Assembly: GCA_934511365.1 (NCBI GenBank)
Contig: CAKSWC010000014.1
Coordinates: 1 to 50,355, forward strand
Origin: an uncultured Eubacteriales bacterium
GTDB taxonomy: Bacteria > Bacillota > Clostridia > Oscillospirales > Acutalibacteraceae
Reading direction: 5' to 3'
Length of the DNA stretch: 50,355 bases
The translations under genes were made by a program, and so were the position numbers. The notes under the pieces were generated by a model. It was not told the origin of the DNA, ran no database searches, and worked only from the letters and a program-made list of their open reading frames with translations. Of this stretch, positions 30,835 to 40,186 are shown piece after piece (the stretch's first letter is position 1; each line of letters starts with the position of its first letter).

Positions 30835-31461
30835 ATGGCAAGATATACAGGTGCAGTTTGCAAACTGTGCCGCCGCGAGGGTAAGAAGCTCTTCCTCAAG
30901 GGCGACAGATGCTATACCGGCAAATGTGCCTTTGAGCGTCGTTCCTATGCCCCCGGCCAGCACGGTCAGAACCGCAGCAAGAACTCCGAATACGGACTCC
31001 AGCTCCGCGCAAAGCAGCAGGCAAGACGTTATTACGGTGTTCAGGAAGGACAGTTCCACAAATATTTTCTTATGGCTGAGCGCAAGGCAGGCGTAACCGG
31101 TGAAAACCTTCTTCGCATCTGCGAAAGCCGCCTTGACAATGTTGTTTATACCCTCGGCTGGGCATCGTCCAGAGCGGAGGCAAGACAGCTTGTTACCCAC
31201 GGCCACTTTGAAGTTAACGGCAAAAAGGTTGACATTCCGTCATATCTCCTTAAGGCCGGAGACACCGTTTCAATCAAATCCAAGAGCAAGGACAGCGCAA
31301 AGTTCAAAACCGTCCTTGAAGCCAACGCTTCAAGACCCGTTCCCTCTTGGCTTGATCTCAATGCCGAAGCTCTTTCGGCCAAGGTCGTTGCTCTTCCGGA
31401 GCGCGAGCAGATCGAAGTACCGGTTGAAGAACATCTCATCGTCGAGTTCTATTCTAAGTAA
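30835..31461 (+). CDS. rpsD: 30S ribosomal protein S4, zinc-binding type
   Basis: 208 residues. The N-terminus holds CKLCRREG and CYTGKC, the four-cysteine zinc site of the C+ form. The S4 RNA-binding domain (about 97-160) contains ESRLDNVVYTLGWASSRAEA and VTHGHFEVNGKKVDIPSYLL. S4 nucleates 30S assembly and in many bacteria represses its own operon. GGGAGGTAAG precedes the ATG. Its place between rpsK and rpoA is the alpha-operon order. Confidence 0.98.
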   Translation: MARYTGAVCKLCRREGKKLFLKGDRCYTGKCAFERRSYAPGQHGQNRSKNSEYGLQLRAKQQARRYYGVQEGQFHKYFLMAERKAGVTGENLLRICESRLDNVVYTLGWASSRAEARQLVTHGHFEVNGKKVDIPSYLLKAGDTVSIKSKSKDSAKFKTVLEANASRPVPSWLDLNAEALSAKVVALPEREQIEVPVEEHLIVEFYSK

Positions 31462-31510
31462 TCGGCGGTGTCCGTAACGCACATCCACAACAGAATAAGG
31501 AGGGTTTTGC

Positions 31511-32461
31511 ATGATAGGAATTGAAAAGCCCAGAATCGAAACAGCTGAAATCTCACCGGACGGAACTTACGCCAAGATTGTTGTTGAACCGCTTGAAAGG
31601 GGATACGGCATCACGCTCGGTTGCAGCCTCAGGAGAATTCTTCTTTCTTCTCTCCCCGGTTTTGCAATAACAAGCGTCAAAATTGACGGTGTTCTCCATG
31701 AATTTTCAACTATTCCCGGCGTTAAAGAGGACGTGACTGAGATCGTTCTGAACCTCAAGCGCGTTATTCTCAAAATGCACGGAGATGAGCCCAAAACGCT
31801 CTATGTTGAAGCAACGGGCGAAGGCGAGATTGTTGCAGGCGACATTAAAAGCGACTCAGAAGTTGAGATTCTCAATCCGGAAAGCCACATTTGCACCCTT
31901 GATAAGGACGCCCATGTCAGCATGGAGCTCACCTGCGATAAGGGTCGTGGATATGTTTCGGCAGAGCAGAATAAAAAGCTCATGCAGCCGGCGATCGGTG
32001 TAATTGCGATCGACTCGATTTACACACCGGTGCTTAAGGTTAATTACACAGTTGAAAACACACGTGTCGGTCAGGTTACGGACCTTGACAAGCTTACGCT
32101 TGAGGTCTGGACGAATAAAACAATCTCTGCAACAGAGGCGGTTTCCCTCGGAGCCAAGTTTCTCAACGAACATCTCGCTCTTTTCGGCGATCTGTCGGGA
32201 GAGGCATATAACACCGAGATAATGGTTGACAAAGGCGAGGACGCGAAGGAAAAGGTCCTTGAGATGACCATTGAGGAACTTGACTTGTCCGTGCGCTCTT
32301 TTAACTGCCTGAAGCGCGCGGGTATCAACACTGTGGAGGATCTCACAACAAAGACCGAAGAGGATATGATGAAAGTCAGAAACCTCGGAAAGAAATCGCT
32401 TGACGAAGTTATCAACAAGCTTCATTCTTTCGATCTTGACCTCAGATCCGAAGACGACTAA
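31511..32461 (+). CDS. rpoA: RNA polymerase alpha subunit
   Basis: 316 residues. The N-terminal dimerisation domain begins with IEKPRIETAEISPDGTYAKI and includes LERGYGITLGCSLRRILLSS. The C-terminal domain (about 245-312) has the helix-hairpin-helix region RSFNCLKRAGINTVEDLTTK and KVRNLGKKSLDEVINKL, which binds UP elements and activators. AATAAGGAGGG precedes the ATG. It shares the transcript with the ribosomal genes and is followed by rplQ. Confidence 0.98.
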   Translation: MIGIEKPRIETAEISPDGTYAKIVVEPLERGYGITLGCSLRRILLSSLPGFAITSVKIDGVLHEFSTIPGVKEDVTEIVLNLKRVILKMHGDEPKTLYVEATGEGEIVAGDIKSDSEVEILNPESHICTLDKDAHVSMELTCDKGRGYVSAEQNKKLMQPAIGVIAIDSIYTPVLKVNYTVENTRVGQVTDLDKLTLEVWTNKTISATEAVSLGAKFLNEHLALFGDLSGEAYNTEIMVDKGEDAKEKVLEMTIEELDLSVRSFNCLKRAGINTVEDLTTKTEEDMMKVRNLGKKSLDEVINKLHSFDLDLRSEDD

Positions 32462-32492
32462 TCTGATTTTTCAACAAAAGGAGTGATTTCAA

Positions 32493-32834
32493 ATGGCAGG
32501 TACCAGAAAGCTTGGCAGAACCAGCGATCACCGCAAGGCAATGCTCAGGGGTATGGTTACTTATCTCTTGGAGAAAGGCAGCATTGAAACCACCGTCACG
32601 AGGGCAAAGGAAGTCCGCTCAATGGCTGAGAAGATGATTACTCTCGGCAAGGAAGCAACACTTCACAACAAGCGTCAGGCTCTTGCATACATTACCAAGG
32701 AAGATGTTGTTAAGAAGCTTTTTGACGAGCTCGGCCCGAAGTATAAGGACGTTAACGGCGGTTACTGCCGTATTATCAAAACAGGCCCCCGTCGCGGCGA
32801 CGCAGCCGAGATGTGCATCATCGAGCTTGTTTGA
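32493..32834 (+). CDS. rplQ: 50S ribosomal protein L17
   Basis: 113 residues. RKLGRTSDHRKAMLRGMVTY and TRAKEVRSMAEKMITLGKEA are the L17 signatures, and GPRRGDAAEMCIIELV ends the protein. L17 surrounds the tunnel exit. AAAGGAGTG precedes the ATG. It is the last gene of the superoperon; a strong terminator begins 24 bases after its stop codon. Confidence 0.98.
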   Translation: MAGTRKLGRTSDHRKAMLRGMVTYLLEKGSIETTVTRAKEVRSMAEKMITLGKEATLHNKRQALAYITKEDVVKKLFDELGPKYKDVNGGYCRIIKTGPRRGDAAEMCIIELV

Positions 32835-32857
32835 TAGTACCAAAGGTATAATAAATG

Positions 32858-32889
32858 CAGCCGGTGCAGTTTTTGCACCGGCTGTTTTT
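32858..32889 (+). terminator. Terminator of the ribosomal superoperon
   Basis: CAGCCGGTGCA (32858-32868) pairs perfectly with TGCACCGGCTG (32874-32884), loop GTTTT, followed by TTTTT. Confidence 0.9.
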
Positions 32890-32902
32890 ATTGCAGATTG
32901 AA

Positions 32903-32942
32903 AAACAAAACGCCGCCCGGCTCAACAATACCGGACGGCGTT
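32903..32942 (-). terminator. Terminator of glyA
   Basis: AACGCCGCCCGG (32909-32920) pairs with CCGGACGGCGTT (32931-32942), one mismatch. On the minus strand TTTGTTTTTC follows. It lies 18 bases beyond the glyA stop codon. Confidence 0.85.
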
Positions 32943-32959
32943 ATATATTTTCGCATCAC

Positions 32960-34210
32960 TTACTCATAAAGCGGATATTTTTTGCAAAGCGCCTCAACGC
33001 CGGAAAGAATCTTTTCGCGGCTGTTTTCAAAATCGGTCGCGGCAAGATAAATATATTTTGCAATCTCCCTCATGTCCTCTTCAACAAGACCCCTTGTTGT
33101 CACTGCCGCCGTTCCGAGGCGGAGGCCGCTTGTGACGGACGGCTTTTGAGGGTCGTTTGGAACGGAGTTTTTGTTCGTTGTAATATTGACCGAATCAAGG
33201 CGTTCTTCAAGCTCCTTGCCGGTAACACCGAGCGAACGCAGGTCAAGCAGGCAGAGATGGTTGTCTGTTCCGCCGGAAACAAGGTCAATTCCCTCTTTCA
33301 TCAATTCCGCGGAAAGAGCGGCGCAGTTTTTAACAAGCTGTTTCTGATATTCTTTGAAGCTTTCCGTCAGCGCTTCTCCGAAACAGACGGCCTTTGCCGC
33401 AATGACGTGCATGAGCGGGCCGCCTTGCGAGCCGGGAAAAACAGCCTTGTTCAGCGCCGCGGCGTGCTCCTTTTTTGCAAGAATAAGGCCGCCCCTCGGG
33501 CCTCTGAGGGTTTTGTGGGTCGTTGTTGCAACAACATCGGCATAAGGAACGGGAGACATATGAAGCCCGGCGGCAACAAGGCCGGCAATATGTGCCATAT
33601 CAACAAACAGAATGGCGCCAACCTTTTTTGCAATTTTGCCGATGCGTTCAAAGTCAATCTCTCTCGGATAAGCCGAGGCACCGGCAACAATCATTTTCGG
33701 CCTGCATTCAAGCGCGGTTTTTTCAAGCGCGTCATAGTCAATGCGGCCGCCTGCGTCAACACCGTAGGAGAAGAAATTATAAAGCTTTCCGCTGAGGTTG
33801 ACCTTTGCGCCGTGGGTGAGGTGGCCGCCGTCCGCAAGGCTCATTCCGAGGACGGTATCGCCCGGATTGAGGAAGGCGGTGTAGACGGCAAAGTTCGCCT
33901 GAGAGCCGGAGTGCGGCTGAACATTGGCGTATTCAGCACCGAAAAGTTCCTTTGCCCTTTCAATGGCAATGTTTTCAACAATATCAACACATTCGCAGCC
34001 GCCGTAATATCTTCTTGACGGATATCCTTCGGCATATTTGTTTGTGAGAACGCTGCCCATTGCGGCCATGACCGCAGGGGAAACAATGTTCTCCGAGGCG
34101 ATAAGCTCAAGCTTTTCGCGCTGCCTTTTGAGCTCAAGCGCCATTGCGTCCGCAACGGCCGGGTCGGTCTCTCTGATGAGGCCGATGCTGTCTTGAAGAT
34201 TCCTGTACAT
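32960..34210 (-). CDS. glyA: Serine hydroxymethyltransferase
   Basis: 416 residues, normal length. LIASENIVSPAVMAAMGSVL and KYAEGYPSRRYYGGCE open the enzyme; the PLP lysine is in the motif TTTHKTLRGPRGGL; SQGGPLMHVIAAKAV is also typical. It converts serine and tetrahydrofolate to glycine and methylene-tetrahydrofolate, feeding one-carbon metabolism and, indirectly, the metK product SAM. GGAGGTAAAG precedes the ATG. It is transcribed leftwards, 84 bases after serS, with a hairpin in between. Confidence 0.97.
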   Translation of the reverse strand: MYRNLQDSIGLIRETDPAVADAMALELKRQREKLELIASENIVSPAVMAAMGSVLTNKYAEGYPSRRYYGGCECVDIVENIAIERAKELFGAEYANVQPHSGSQANFAVYTAFLNPGDTVLGMSLADGGHLTHGAKVNLSGKLYNFFSYGVDAGGRIDYDALEKTALECRPKMIVAGASAYPREIDFERIGKIAKKVGAILFVDMAHIAGLVAAGLHMSPVPYADVVATTTHKTLRGPRGGLILAKKEHAAALNKAVFPGSQGGPLMHVIAAKAVCFGEALTESFKEYQKQLVKNCAALSAELMKEGIDLVSGGTDNHLCLLDLRSLGVTGKELEERLDSVNITTNKNSVPNDPQKPSVTSGLRLGTAAVTTRGLVEEDMREIAKYIYLAATDFENSREKILSGVEALCKKYPLYE

Positions 34211-34256
34211 TCTTTACCTCCGAATATAGATGTCGGTTTTTATGACAATATCAAAA

Positions 34257-34284
34257 CGGGGCTGAGCTTGAGTGGCCAACCCCG
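34257..34284 (-). terminator. Hairpin between serS and glyA
   Basis: On the minus strand CGGGGTTGG pairs with CTCAGCCCCG (including G-T pairs), then TTTTGATATTG. A moderate terminator; some read-through from serS into glyA is plausible because no clear promoter for glyA is seen in the gap. Confidence 0.5.
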
Positions 34285-34294
34285 GGCTTAAAAA

Positions 34295-35563
34295 TCACTT
34301 TATTACGTCTGTTCCCATGAACTCGCGCAGAACTTCCGGAACGGTGATGCTTCCGTCTGCGTTCTGATAGTTTTCAAGGATGGCAGCAACGGTTCTTCCG
34401 ATTGCAACGCCCGAGCCATTGAGGGTGTGAACAAGCTTCGCTTTGCTCTTTGCGTCCTCTTTATATCTGATTGAAGCGCGGCGAGCCTGGAAGTCCTCAA
34501 AGTTTGAGCAGGAGGAAATTTCAACATATCTTCCGTATGACGGCATCCAAACCTCAATGTCATAGGTCTTTGCGGAGGAAAAGCCGATGTCGCCGGTGCT
34601 GAGCGCAACAACTCTGTATGGCAGACCGAGAAGCTGAAGAACCCTTTCCGCGTCGTTGGTGAGCGATTCAAGCTCTTTATAGCTATCCTCGGGCTTAACA
34701 AACTTAACAAGCTCAACCTTGTTGAACTGGTGCTGTCTGATGAGACCTCTTGTGTCGCGTCCGGCGGAACCGGCTTCCGCTCTGAAGCAGGCGGAGTATG
34801 CGCAGTATTTGATTGGAAGGCGGCTGCCGTCAAGAATTTCATCGCGGTGCATATTGGTTACGGGAACTTCTGCGGTCGGAATGAGGAAGTAGTCATTGGT
34901 GAGCTTAAATGCGTCCTCCTCAAACTTCGGAAGCTGGCCGGTACCGGTCATTGAAGCGCGGTTAACCATGAACGGTGGAAAAATTTCCGTATAGCCGTGT
35001 TTTGTGTGGGTATTGAGATAGAAGTTGATGACCGAACGCTCAAGTCTTGCGCCGAGACCCTTATAAAAATGGAAGCGTGCGCCGGTGACCTTTGCGGCGG
35101 TTTCCGGGTCAAGAATTCCAAGTCTTGCGCCGATGTCCCAGTGCGCCTCGGCTTCAAAATCAAACTTCCTCGGCTCGCCCCAGCGGCGGATTTCAACATT
35201 TTCGCTGTCGTCCTTTCCGATGGGAGTGGTTTCGCTCGGAATGTTCGGGAACTCATACATGATGCTTTTTTGCTTGTTCTCGAGCGCAGTGAGCTCATCG
35301 TCATCGGCCTTGATTGCGTCCTTAACGGCGTTCATCTCTGCCATAAGCTCACTTGTGTCCTTGCCCTCTTTTTTAAGCTGAGGAATCATTTTTCCGGCGG
35401 CGTTTTGGCGGGCTTTGAGCTGATCTCTTTTTGCGGAAAGCTCACGGCGGCGCGCGTCAATTTCAAGAATTTCATCAACAAGGGCGTCCATATCCTTGTT
35501 CCTTGTTTTCATCGCTTTTTTAACAAGGTCAGGATTTTCTCTGATAAGTTTAATATCAAGCAT
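34295..35563 (-). CDS. serS: Seryl-tRNA synthetase
   Basis: 422 residues. The N-terminal coiled-coil arm (about 30-105, with AKRDQLKARQNAAGKMIPQL) contacts the long variable arm of tRNA-Ser. The class II catalytic core has motif 2 in CFRAEAGSAGRDTRGLIRQH and motif 3 in LNGSGVAIGRTVAAILENYQ. It charges tRNA-Ser in the cytosol. AAAGGAGACTTG lies ahead of the ATG. No T-box leader is found upstream, although that control is common for Firmicutes serS. It is followed leftwards by glyA, another serine-handling gene. Confidence 0.97.
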   Translation of the reverse strand: MLDIKLIRENPDLVKKAMKTRNKDMDALVDEILEIDARRRELSAKRDQLKARQNAAGKMIPQLKKEGKDTSELMAEMNAVKDAIKADDDELTALENKQKSIMYEFPNIPSETTPIGKDDSENVEIRRWGEPRKFDFEAEAHWDIGARLGILDPETAAKVTGARFHFYKGLGARLERSVINFYLNTHTKHGYTEIFPPFMVNRASMTGTGQLPKFEEDAFKLTNDYFLIPTAEVPVTNMHRDEILDGSRLPIKYCAYSACFRAEAGSAGRDTRGLIRQHQFNKVELVKFVKPEDSYKELESLTNDAERVLQLLGLPYRVVALSTGDIGFSSAKTYDIEVWMPSYGRYVEISSCSNFEDFQARRASIRYKEDAKSKAKLVHTLNGSGVAIGRTVAAILENYQNADGSITVPEVLREFMGTDVIK

Positions 35564-35609
35564 AAATCAAGTCTCCTTTTGAAGCTGAATATCAATCGTA
35601 TTAAATAAT

Positions 35610-35638
35610 AGTATATCACAACAGGTAATATTTTTAAA
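35610..35638 (-). promoter_or_regulatory. Candidate promoter of serS
   Basis: Reading leftwards: TTTAAA (35638-35633), 17-base spacer, TATACT (35615-35610) with an extended TGA. The leader would be about 40 bases, too short for a T-box. Confidence 0.5.
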
Positions 35639-35776
35639 GCTTTTGGGATAAATTTTAAAAAAGCAAAGAATACGGATTTTTTGGCGCAAAATGAGGGTTT
35701 TTGAGCGAATTACACAAAACAGCTCGGAAAAATTTTCCAATTAAAATAAAAATGTGAAAAATCTTACAGAAAATCA

Positions 35777-35805
35777 TTGACCGAACGCTTTTTTTATTAT
35801 AAAAT
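35777..35805 (+). promoter_or_regulatory. Promoter of the TVP38-type gene
   Basis: TTGACC (35777-35782), 17-base spacer, TAAAAT (35800-35805). Transcription starting near 35812 supports a GTG start at 35849 rather than the ATG at 35822. Confidence 0.55.
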
Positions 35806-35848
35806 GGTACCGTAAAGCTTTATGCGGCCAAAAGGGAGGGGAGCATTA

Positions 35849-36592
35849 GTGGCTGAAAAAAAGAACCGGAGCTATGTTCTCAATTTCATAGCTTTCATTT
35901 GTTTCACGGTCGCTCTTTCCCTGATGATTCTTTTGCGCCTTTTTCAGGTTGACCGGTTTGTTGAGTGGTATAACAAATATACCGACACTCTCAATGACTT
36001 TGACCGCTGGATCCAGGCGAACGGCGCAACGTGGTTTTCCGTTGCCGTCATTCTTGCGAATTATGCGCTCAAGGCGCTTATTCCGTGGTTTCCGCTTTCC
36101 TGCATCTGCGTTGCCGCCGGCGTTCTTTTCAAGTGGTACTGGGCAACGCTCATTAACCTTGCCGGCCTTTCAATCCTTTTCACAATCAAGTTCTTTTGGG
36201 GCAGGCGCTATGGCGGCGGAAACGCGGAAAAAATTCTTTCAAAATATGACCGGGCTCATGACCTTGTTGACAAAAGCAAGCTCGGTTCAACCGTTCTTCT
36301 TTTCCTTTTGCGCCTTGTTCCCGGAACGCCGGTCAATTCCGTCAGCCAGCTTTACGGAACAACAAACATAAACTTTTCCAAATATCTTCTTGTTTCCCTT
36401 GCCGGCTTTTCATATAAGCTGTTTTCATACACAACAATCGGACGCAATGTTTTTGACCCGGCGAGCGCAAAGTTCATTGTTCCGCTCATCTTTCTCTCCC
36501 TTTTCACGGGGGTTGCCGTTCTTTCGCTCAACGGCGTGATAAGCCTGACCAAGCTTGGCGGAAAAGGAAAAAGGGAGGAAAGCGAGCAATAA
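35849..36592 (+). CDS. TVP38/TMEM64 (DedA-superfamily) membrane protein
   Basis: 247 residues from a GTG with GGGAGGGG about nine bases upstream; an in-frame ATG at 35822 would sit next to the transcription start. Hydrophobic segments are near residues 10-30, 67-100, 105-120, 155-175 and 205-230. The family core is visible in LCICVAAGVLFKWYWATLIN-like and LLRLVPGTPVNSVSQLYGTT (Arg and Pro in a re-entrant loop). Relatives are thought to move lipids or ions across the membrane; the substrate here is unknown. Own promoter, single gene. Confidence 0.8.
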   Translation: MAEKKNRSYVLNFIAFICFTVALSLMILLRLFQVDRFVEWYNKYTDTLNDFDRWIQANGATWFSVAVILANYALKALIPWFPLSCICVAAGVLFKWYWATLINLAGLSILFTIKFFWGRRYGGGNAEKILSKYDRAHDLVDKSKLGSTVLLFLLRLVPGTPVNSVSQLYGTTNINFSKYLLVSLAGFSYKLFSYTTIGRNVFDPASAKFIVPLIFLSLFTGVAVLSLNGVISLTKLGGKGKREESEQ

Positions 36593-36601
36593 TTCCTCTT
36601 T

Positions 36602-36630
36602 TTAACTTGGATTAAAACGAATGGTATAAT
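36602..36630 (+). promoter_or_regulatory. Promoter of galK and the Fn3 gene
   Basis: TTAACT (36602-36607), 17-base spacer, TATAAT (36625-36630) with extended TGG. Another TATAAT (36633-36638) lies eight bases on without a matching -35. Confidence 0.6.
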
Positions 36631-36710
36631 GTTATAATAAACTTTCTGCGTTTATACGCTGTAAGGGTAATATAAAAATTCAATCGACAATACATACAAA
36701 GGATGGTTTT

Positions 36711-37997
36711 ATGAGCACATACGCCGCGGTGAAAGCCGCACTCACGGAGAAAAAGCTTGATGAAAGCTTTGCTCTCGCTTATTCAAAAAAGCACTTTGAC
36801 GAACAATACAGTCGCTTCTTCGGCGTTCTTTCTGATTTTGAAGAACAATACGGGAAGGACGATGAAAGGGAAGTCTCCCTCTTTTCCGCTCCGGGAAGGA
36901 CGGAGGTCAGCGGAAACCACACCGACCACAACCACGGACGGGTCATTGCCGCTGCGGTTGACCTTGACGCCGTTGCAGCCGCCTCAAAAAACGATGAGGG
37001 CATTGTCCGCGTGAAATCAAGGGGATACAACATTGACACCGTTGAAATCACCGACCTTGAGGTCAACTCCGAGGACGCCGGCCACAGCCGCTCTCTTGTC
37101 CGCGGAATTCTTGCGCGCTTTAAAGAGCTTGGCTATAACATCGGCGGTTTTGACGCAACAACGGCTTCAAAGGTTCTTTCCGGCTCCGGACTTTCCTCCT
37201 CCGCCGCGTTTGAAGTTCTTGTTTGCACAATACTCAACCACCTTTATAACGACGGAAAAATCAGTCCTGTTGAAATTGCAAAAATTTCTCAGTACGCGGA
37301 AAATGTTCACTTCAAAAAGCCCTGCGGTCTGCTTGACCAGATGGCCTGCGCTGTTGGCGGCTTTGTTACGATTGACTTTGCCGACCCGGCGAATCCCGTG
37401 ATTGAAAAGGTTCCGCTTGATTTTGAAAAAACCGACCATTCGCTCTGCATTGTTGACACAAAGGGCAGTCACAGCGACCTCACGGGCGAATACGCCGCAG
37501 TAAGGACGGAGATGGAGCAGGTTGCCGCCTTCTTTGGCAAAAAGGTTCTGCGCGAAATTTCTAAAAAGGATGTCATTGAAAACGCCGGAGCAATTTCAAA
37601 GGCTGTTTCCGAGCGTGCCGTTCTTCGTGCGCTGCATTTCTTCAATGAGAACGAAAGAGTGGAAAAGCAAGTTACGTTTTTGAAAGCAGGCGATTTTGAA
37701 AACTTCAAAAAGCTTGTTGTTGAAAGCGGCTTTTCATCATACATGTATAACCAGAACGTCTATTCAAACAAAGCACCGAAAAACCAGCCCGTTTCTCTCG
37801 GCCTTGCTTTGAGCGAGGAGCTGCTCAAAGGCCGCGGCGCGTGGCGTGTTCACGGCGGCGGCTTTGCCGGAACAATTCAGGCTTTTGTTCCGAATGAGCT
37901 GCTTGAGCAGTACACCGCCCTCATGAGCTCGGTTTTCGGAAGCGATTCATGCTATGTTCTCAGTATCCGCCCCGTTGGCGGAGCAAAATTCATTTAA
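36711..37997 (+). CDS. galK: Galactokinase
   Basis: 428 residues, a GHMP-family kinase somewhat longer than E. coli GalK. The sugar-recognition signature is PGRTEVSGNHTDHNHG (61-76), the phosphate-binding loop SGSGLSSSAAFE (157-168), and the C-terminal motif HGGGFAGTIQAF. It phosphorylates galactose to galactose-1-phosphate, the substrate of GalT encoded at 43313. AAAGGATGG precedes the ATG. The secreted Fn3 protein gene begins 18 bases after the stop codon, so the two form an operon. Confidence 0.93.
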   Translation: MSTYAAVKAALTEKKLDESFALAYSKKHFDEQYSRFFGVLSDFEEQYGKDDEREVSLFSAPGRTEVSGNHTDHNHGRVIAAAVDLDAVAAASKNDEGIVRVKSRGYNIDTVEITDLEVNSEDAGHSRSLVRGILARFKELGYNIGGFDATTASKVLSGSGLSSSAAFEVLVCTILNHLYNDGKISPVEIAKISQYAENVHFKKPCGLLDQMACAVGGFVTIDFADPANPVIEKVPLDFEKTDHSLCIVDTKGSHSDLTGEYAAVRTEMEQVAAFFGKKVLREISKKDVIENAGAISKAVSERAVLRALHFFNENERVEKQVTFLKAGDFENFKKLVVESGFSSYMYNQNVYSNKAPKNQPVSLGLALSEELLKGRGAWRVHGGGFAGTIQAFVPNELLEQYTALMSSVFGSDSCYVLSIRPVGGAKFI

Positions 37998-38015
37998 AGG
38001 AGTGTAATAAGGAAA

Positions 38016-40106
38016 ATGAAAAAGTTATTCAAAAGCCTGTTGTGTGTTATCCTCTGCTTCTGCATGGTAGTTCCAACGGTTTCAATGGCCTCAGCGGCTG
38101 CTGCCGTTGCAAAGGTCAGCAAGGTTACCCTTGTTTCAAGAACGACCTCGTCAATCAAAATCAAGTGGACAAAGGTTAAAAACGCAAAGGGCTACCAAGT
38201 CTCTTTCTATAACGCGGCCAAAAAGAAATGGGTCAGCGAGAAAAAGACAACCGTTCTCAACTATACCGACACCGGCCTTAAAGACGCAACAACATATTCC
38301 TATAAGGTCAGAGCTTACACCAAGAAGAACGGAAAGGTTGTTTACGGAAAGTATTCACCCGTTCTCAAGGCAACAACCGTTGCAGCCCCCGTTGTTGTTA
38401 AAAGAGTTGAAAAAGTCTCCGTTTCCGCAAGTACGGACAGCTCAATAACCCTCAAGTGGCCGAAAGTTGCCGGAGCGACCGGATACTATGTCTTTATCTA
38501 TAACAAATATCAGAGAAGCTGGGGTGCCGGAAGGGCAACAACCGCTCTTTCCTATACCGTCTCCGGCCTTAGCACAGGCGCAAACTACGCTTTCAGAGTC
38601 AGAGCCTACACCAAGAAGAACGGAAAGGTATATTACGGAAAATATTCTCCGACCCTCAACGCTCAGACCCGTCCGCAGGCCGTTTCCGGCCTCGCTGTGA
38701 AAGCGGTTACCGAACACACTGCCGACCTCTCTTGGGATAAGGCAAAGGGCGCAGTAAGCTATGTTGTTGTTGAATACAACCCGGAAACAAAGAAATATAC
38801 CGACGTTGCCGCTTCAACGCTCACTTCCTGCACAGTAACCGGCCTTGACTCGCTTTCAACCCATCTTTTTGCGGTTAAGAGCGTTGCAAAGAACGGTTCG
38901 CTTGTGACCTATTCCGCACCGTGCAAAACGGTCAGCGCAACAACCCTCCTTTCAACCGTTGAGTCAATCACCGCCAATGTTTCCAAAAACCGCATTGAGT
39001 TCAGATGGACGCCGGTCAACGGAGCGGAGGATTACACAATCTATCGCTGCGACAACGACAATATCTGGAAAGAAGTTAAAACAACGAGCGATACCGTATA
39101 TTCCTTTGAAGACCTTGAGCCAGGAACGGAATATCTCATCCGCTTCACGGCTTCAGCCGGAAAGCTCACCTCGGAATATAGCCAGACCTTCCGCCTTTCA
39201 ACAACTCCGGACGTTCCGAAGAACCTTAAGGCCGCAACAACCTCAGAAAAAAAAGTTGCCCTCACATGGGACGCAGCCAAGGGCGCTTCCGGCTATGAAG
39301 TTATGCGATACAGCAAGCTTGATTCAACGGAATCAGGTTTTGTATCCATTGGAACAACGGAAACAAATTCTTTCATTGACGATTCGCTTGAAACCAATAC
39401 GACTTACAGCTACAAAGTCCGTGCATACACCGTTGTTAACGGAAGGCGCATCTACGGCGATGAAAGCGATGTAATTTTCCATTTCTACAACGCCGCGGAG
39501 GACCCGAACAATCCGTGGAAGGACACGGGAAAGCTCGGCGCCGCCGGACTTCTCGGCTATCTCTATGACCCGGAAAGAGACGTTTTCTACACCGCAAAAG
39601 ATCCGTGGCAGAGAAACTTCGGCTTCAATGTTATTTATGACATTTCAGCCCAGCTCATCCTCCTCAACTATAAGACCAACCGCTTCAAATTTAACTGCAA
39701 CGGAAAGGACTGGATGATCCAGTTCTGGAAGGGTCATTACGGCCTTGTTATTTACGGCGGAGAAATCGGCGTATACACCAAGCCCGTTGACAGAGTTTTT
39801 GAGCATTATGACTGCGCTTCTGACGAGGATATGCTCAGAATGAGCATGAAGTTCTATCAGTATGACGTTAAGAAGGAAGATTGGGTGTTCTCCTTTGAGC
39901 GTCCATACGGTCTTTACTGGTGGTGCACCGGCTTCAAGATCGGCAACAACGGCGGCGGCTATGACACCAAGTTCTCAAACTATCGCATTGACGCAAGAAT
40001 CACAATGAAGAACTTTGAAATGCTCAACGCATTCACAAAGTCGCTCAAGGACGGCGGTCAGGCATACAGAGTGGACGGACTTGACGTCTATCTGACCTGG
40101 ATTTGA
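38016..40106 (+). CDS. Secreted protein with five Fn3 domains and a DUF4474-like domain
   Basis: 696 residues. Signal peptide 1-27; Fn3 domains near 35-122, 131-219, 222-310, 313-397 and 400-489. The first two share VRAYTKKNGKV.YGKYSP, nearly identical also at the DNA level, suggesting recent duplication. The C-terminal domain (about 500-696: DPWQRNFGFNVIYD, KDWMIQFWKGHYGLVIYGGE) resembles DUF4474, a domain of unknown function in secreted proteins of gut Clostridia. No sortase signal or membrane anchor is seen. AAGGAG overlaps the galK stop codon region; AAGGAAAATG may assist. It is co-transcribed with galK. Confidence 0.85.
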   Translation: MKKLFKSLLCVILCFCMVVPTVSMASAAAAVAKVSKVTLVSRTTSSIKIKWTKVKNAKGYQVSFYNAAKKKWVSEKKTTVLNYTDTGLKDATTYSYKVRAYTKKNGKVVYGKYSPVLKATTVAAPVVVKRVEKVSVSASTDSSITLKWPKVAGATGYYVFIYNKYQRSWGAGRATTALSYTVSGLSTGANYAFRVRAYTKKNGKVYYGKYSPTLNAQTRPQAVSGLAVKAVTEHTADLSWDKAKGAVSYVVVEYNPETKKYTDVAASTLTSCTVTGLDSLSTHLFAVKSVAKNGSLVTYSAPCKTVSATTLLSTVESITANVSKNRIEFRWTPVNGAEDYTIYRCDNDNIWKEVKTTSDTVYSFEDLEPGTEYLIRFTASAGKLTSEYSQTFRLSTTPDVPKNLKAATTSEKKVALTWDAAKGASGYEVMRYSKLDSTESGFVSIGTTETNSFIDDSLETNTTYSYKVRAYTVVNGRRIYGDESDVIFHFYNAAEDPNNPWKDTGKLGAAGLLGYLYDPERDVFYTAKDPWQRNFGFNVIYDISAQLILLNYKTNRFKFNCNGKDWMIQFWKGHYGLVIYGGEIGVYTKPVDRVFEHYDCASDEDMLRMSMKFYQYDVKKEDWVFSFERPYGLYWWCTGFKIGNNGGGYDTKFSNYRIDARITMKNFEMLNAFTKSLKDGGQAYRVDGLDVYLTWI

Positions 40107-40133
40107 TAAATTCTTGAAAAAGCTGAAAACCCC

Positions 40134-40161
40134 TTGACATATCCGTCAAAGGGTGTATACT
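40134..40161 (+). promoter_or_regulatory. Promoter of metK
   Basis: TTGACA (40134-40139), 16-base spacer, TATACT (40156-40161). CCCTTGAC (40131-40138) and GTCAAAGGG (40145-40153) form an imperfect inverted repeat across the -35 box and spacer. Confidence 0.75.
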
Positions 40162-40186
40162 TAACAAGTTAATAATTGAATATTTT

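Noticed and set aside
32855..34018. 387-codon open frame antisense to glyA
   Set aside because: Lies wholly opposite a well-conserved enzyme gene and has no ribosome-binding site or family resemblance; codon-bias shadow.
35564..35850. T-box leader for serS
   Set aside because: No AGGGTGGNACCGCG-type motif on the minus strand, and the predicted leader is only about 40 bases.
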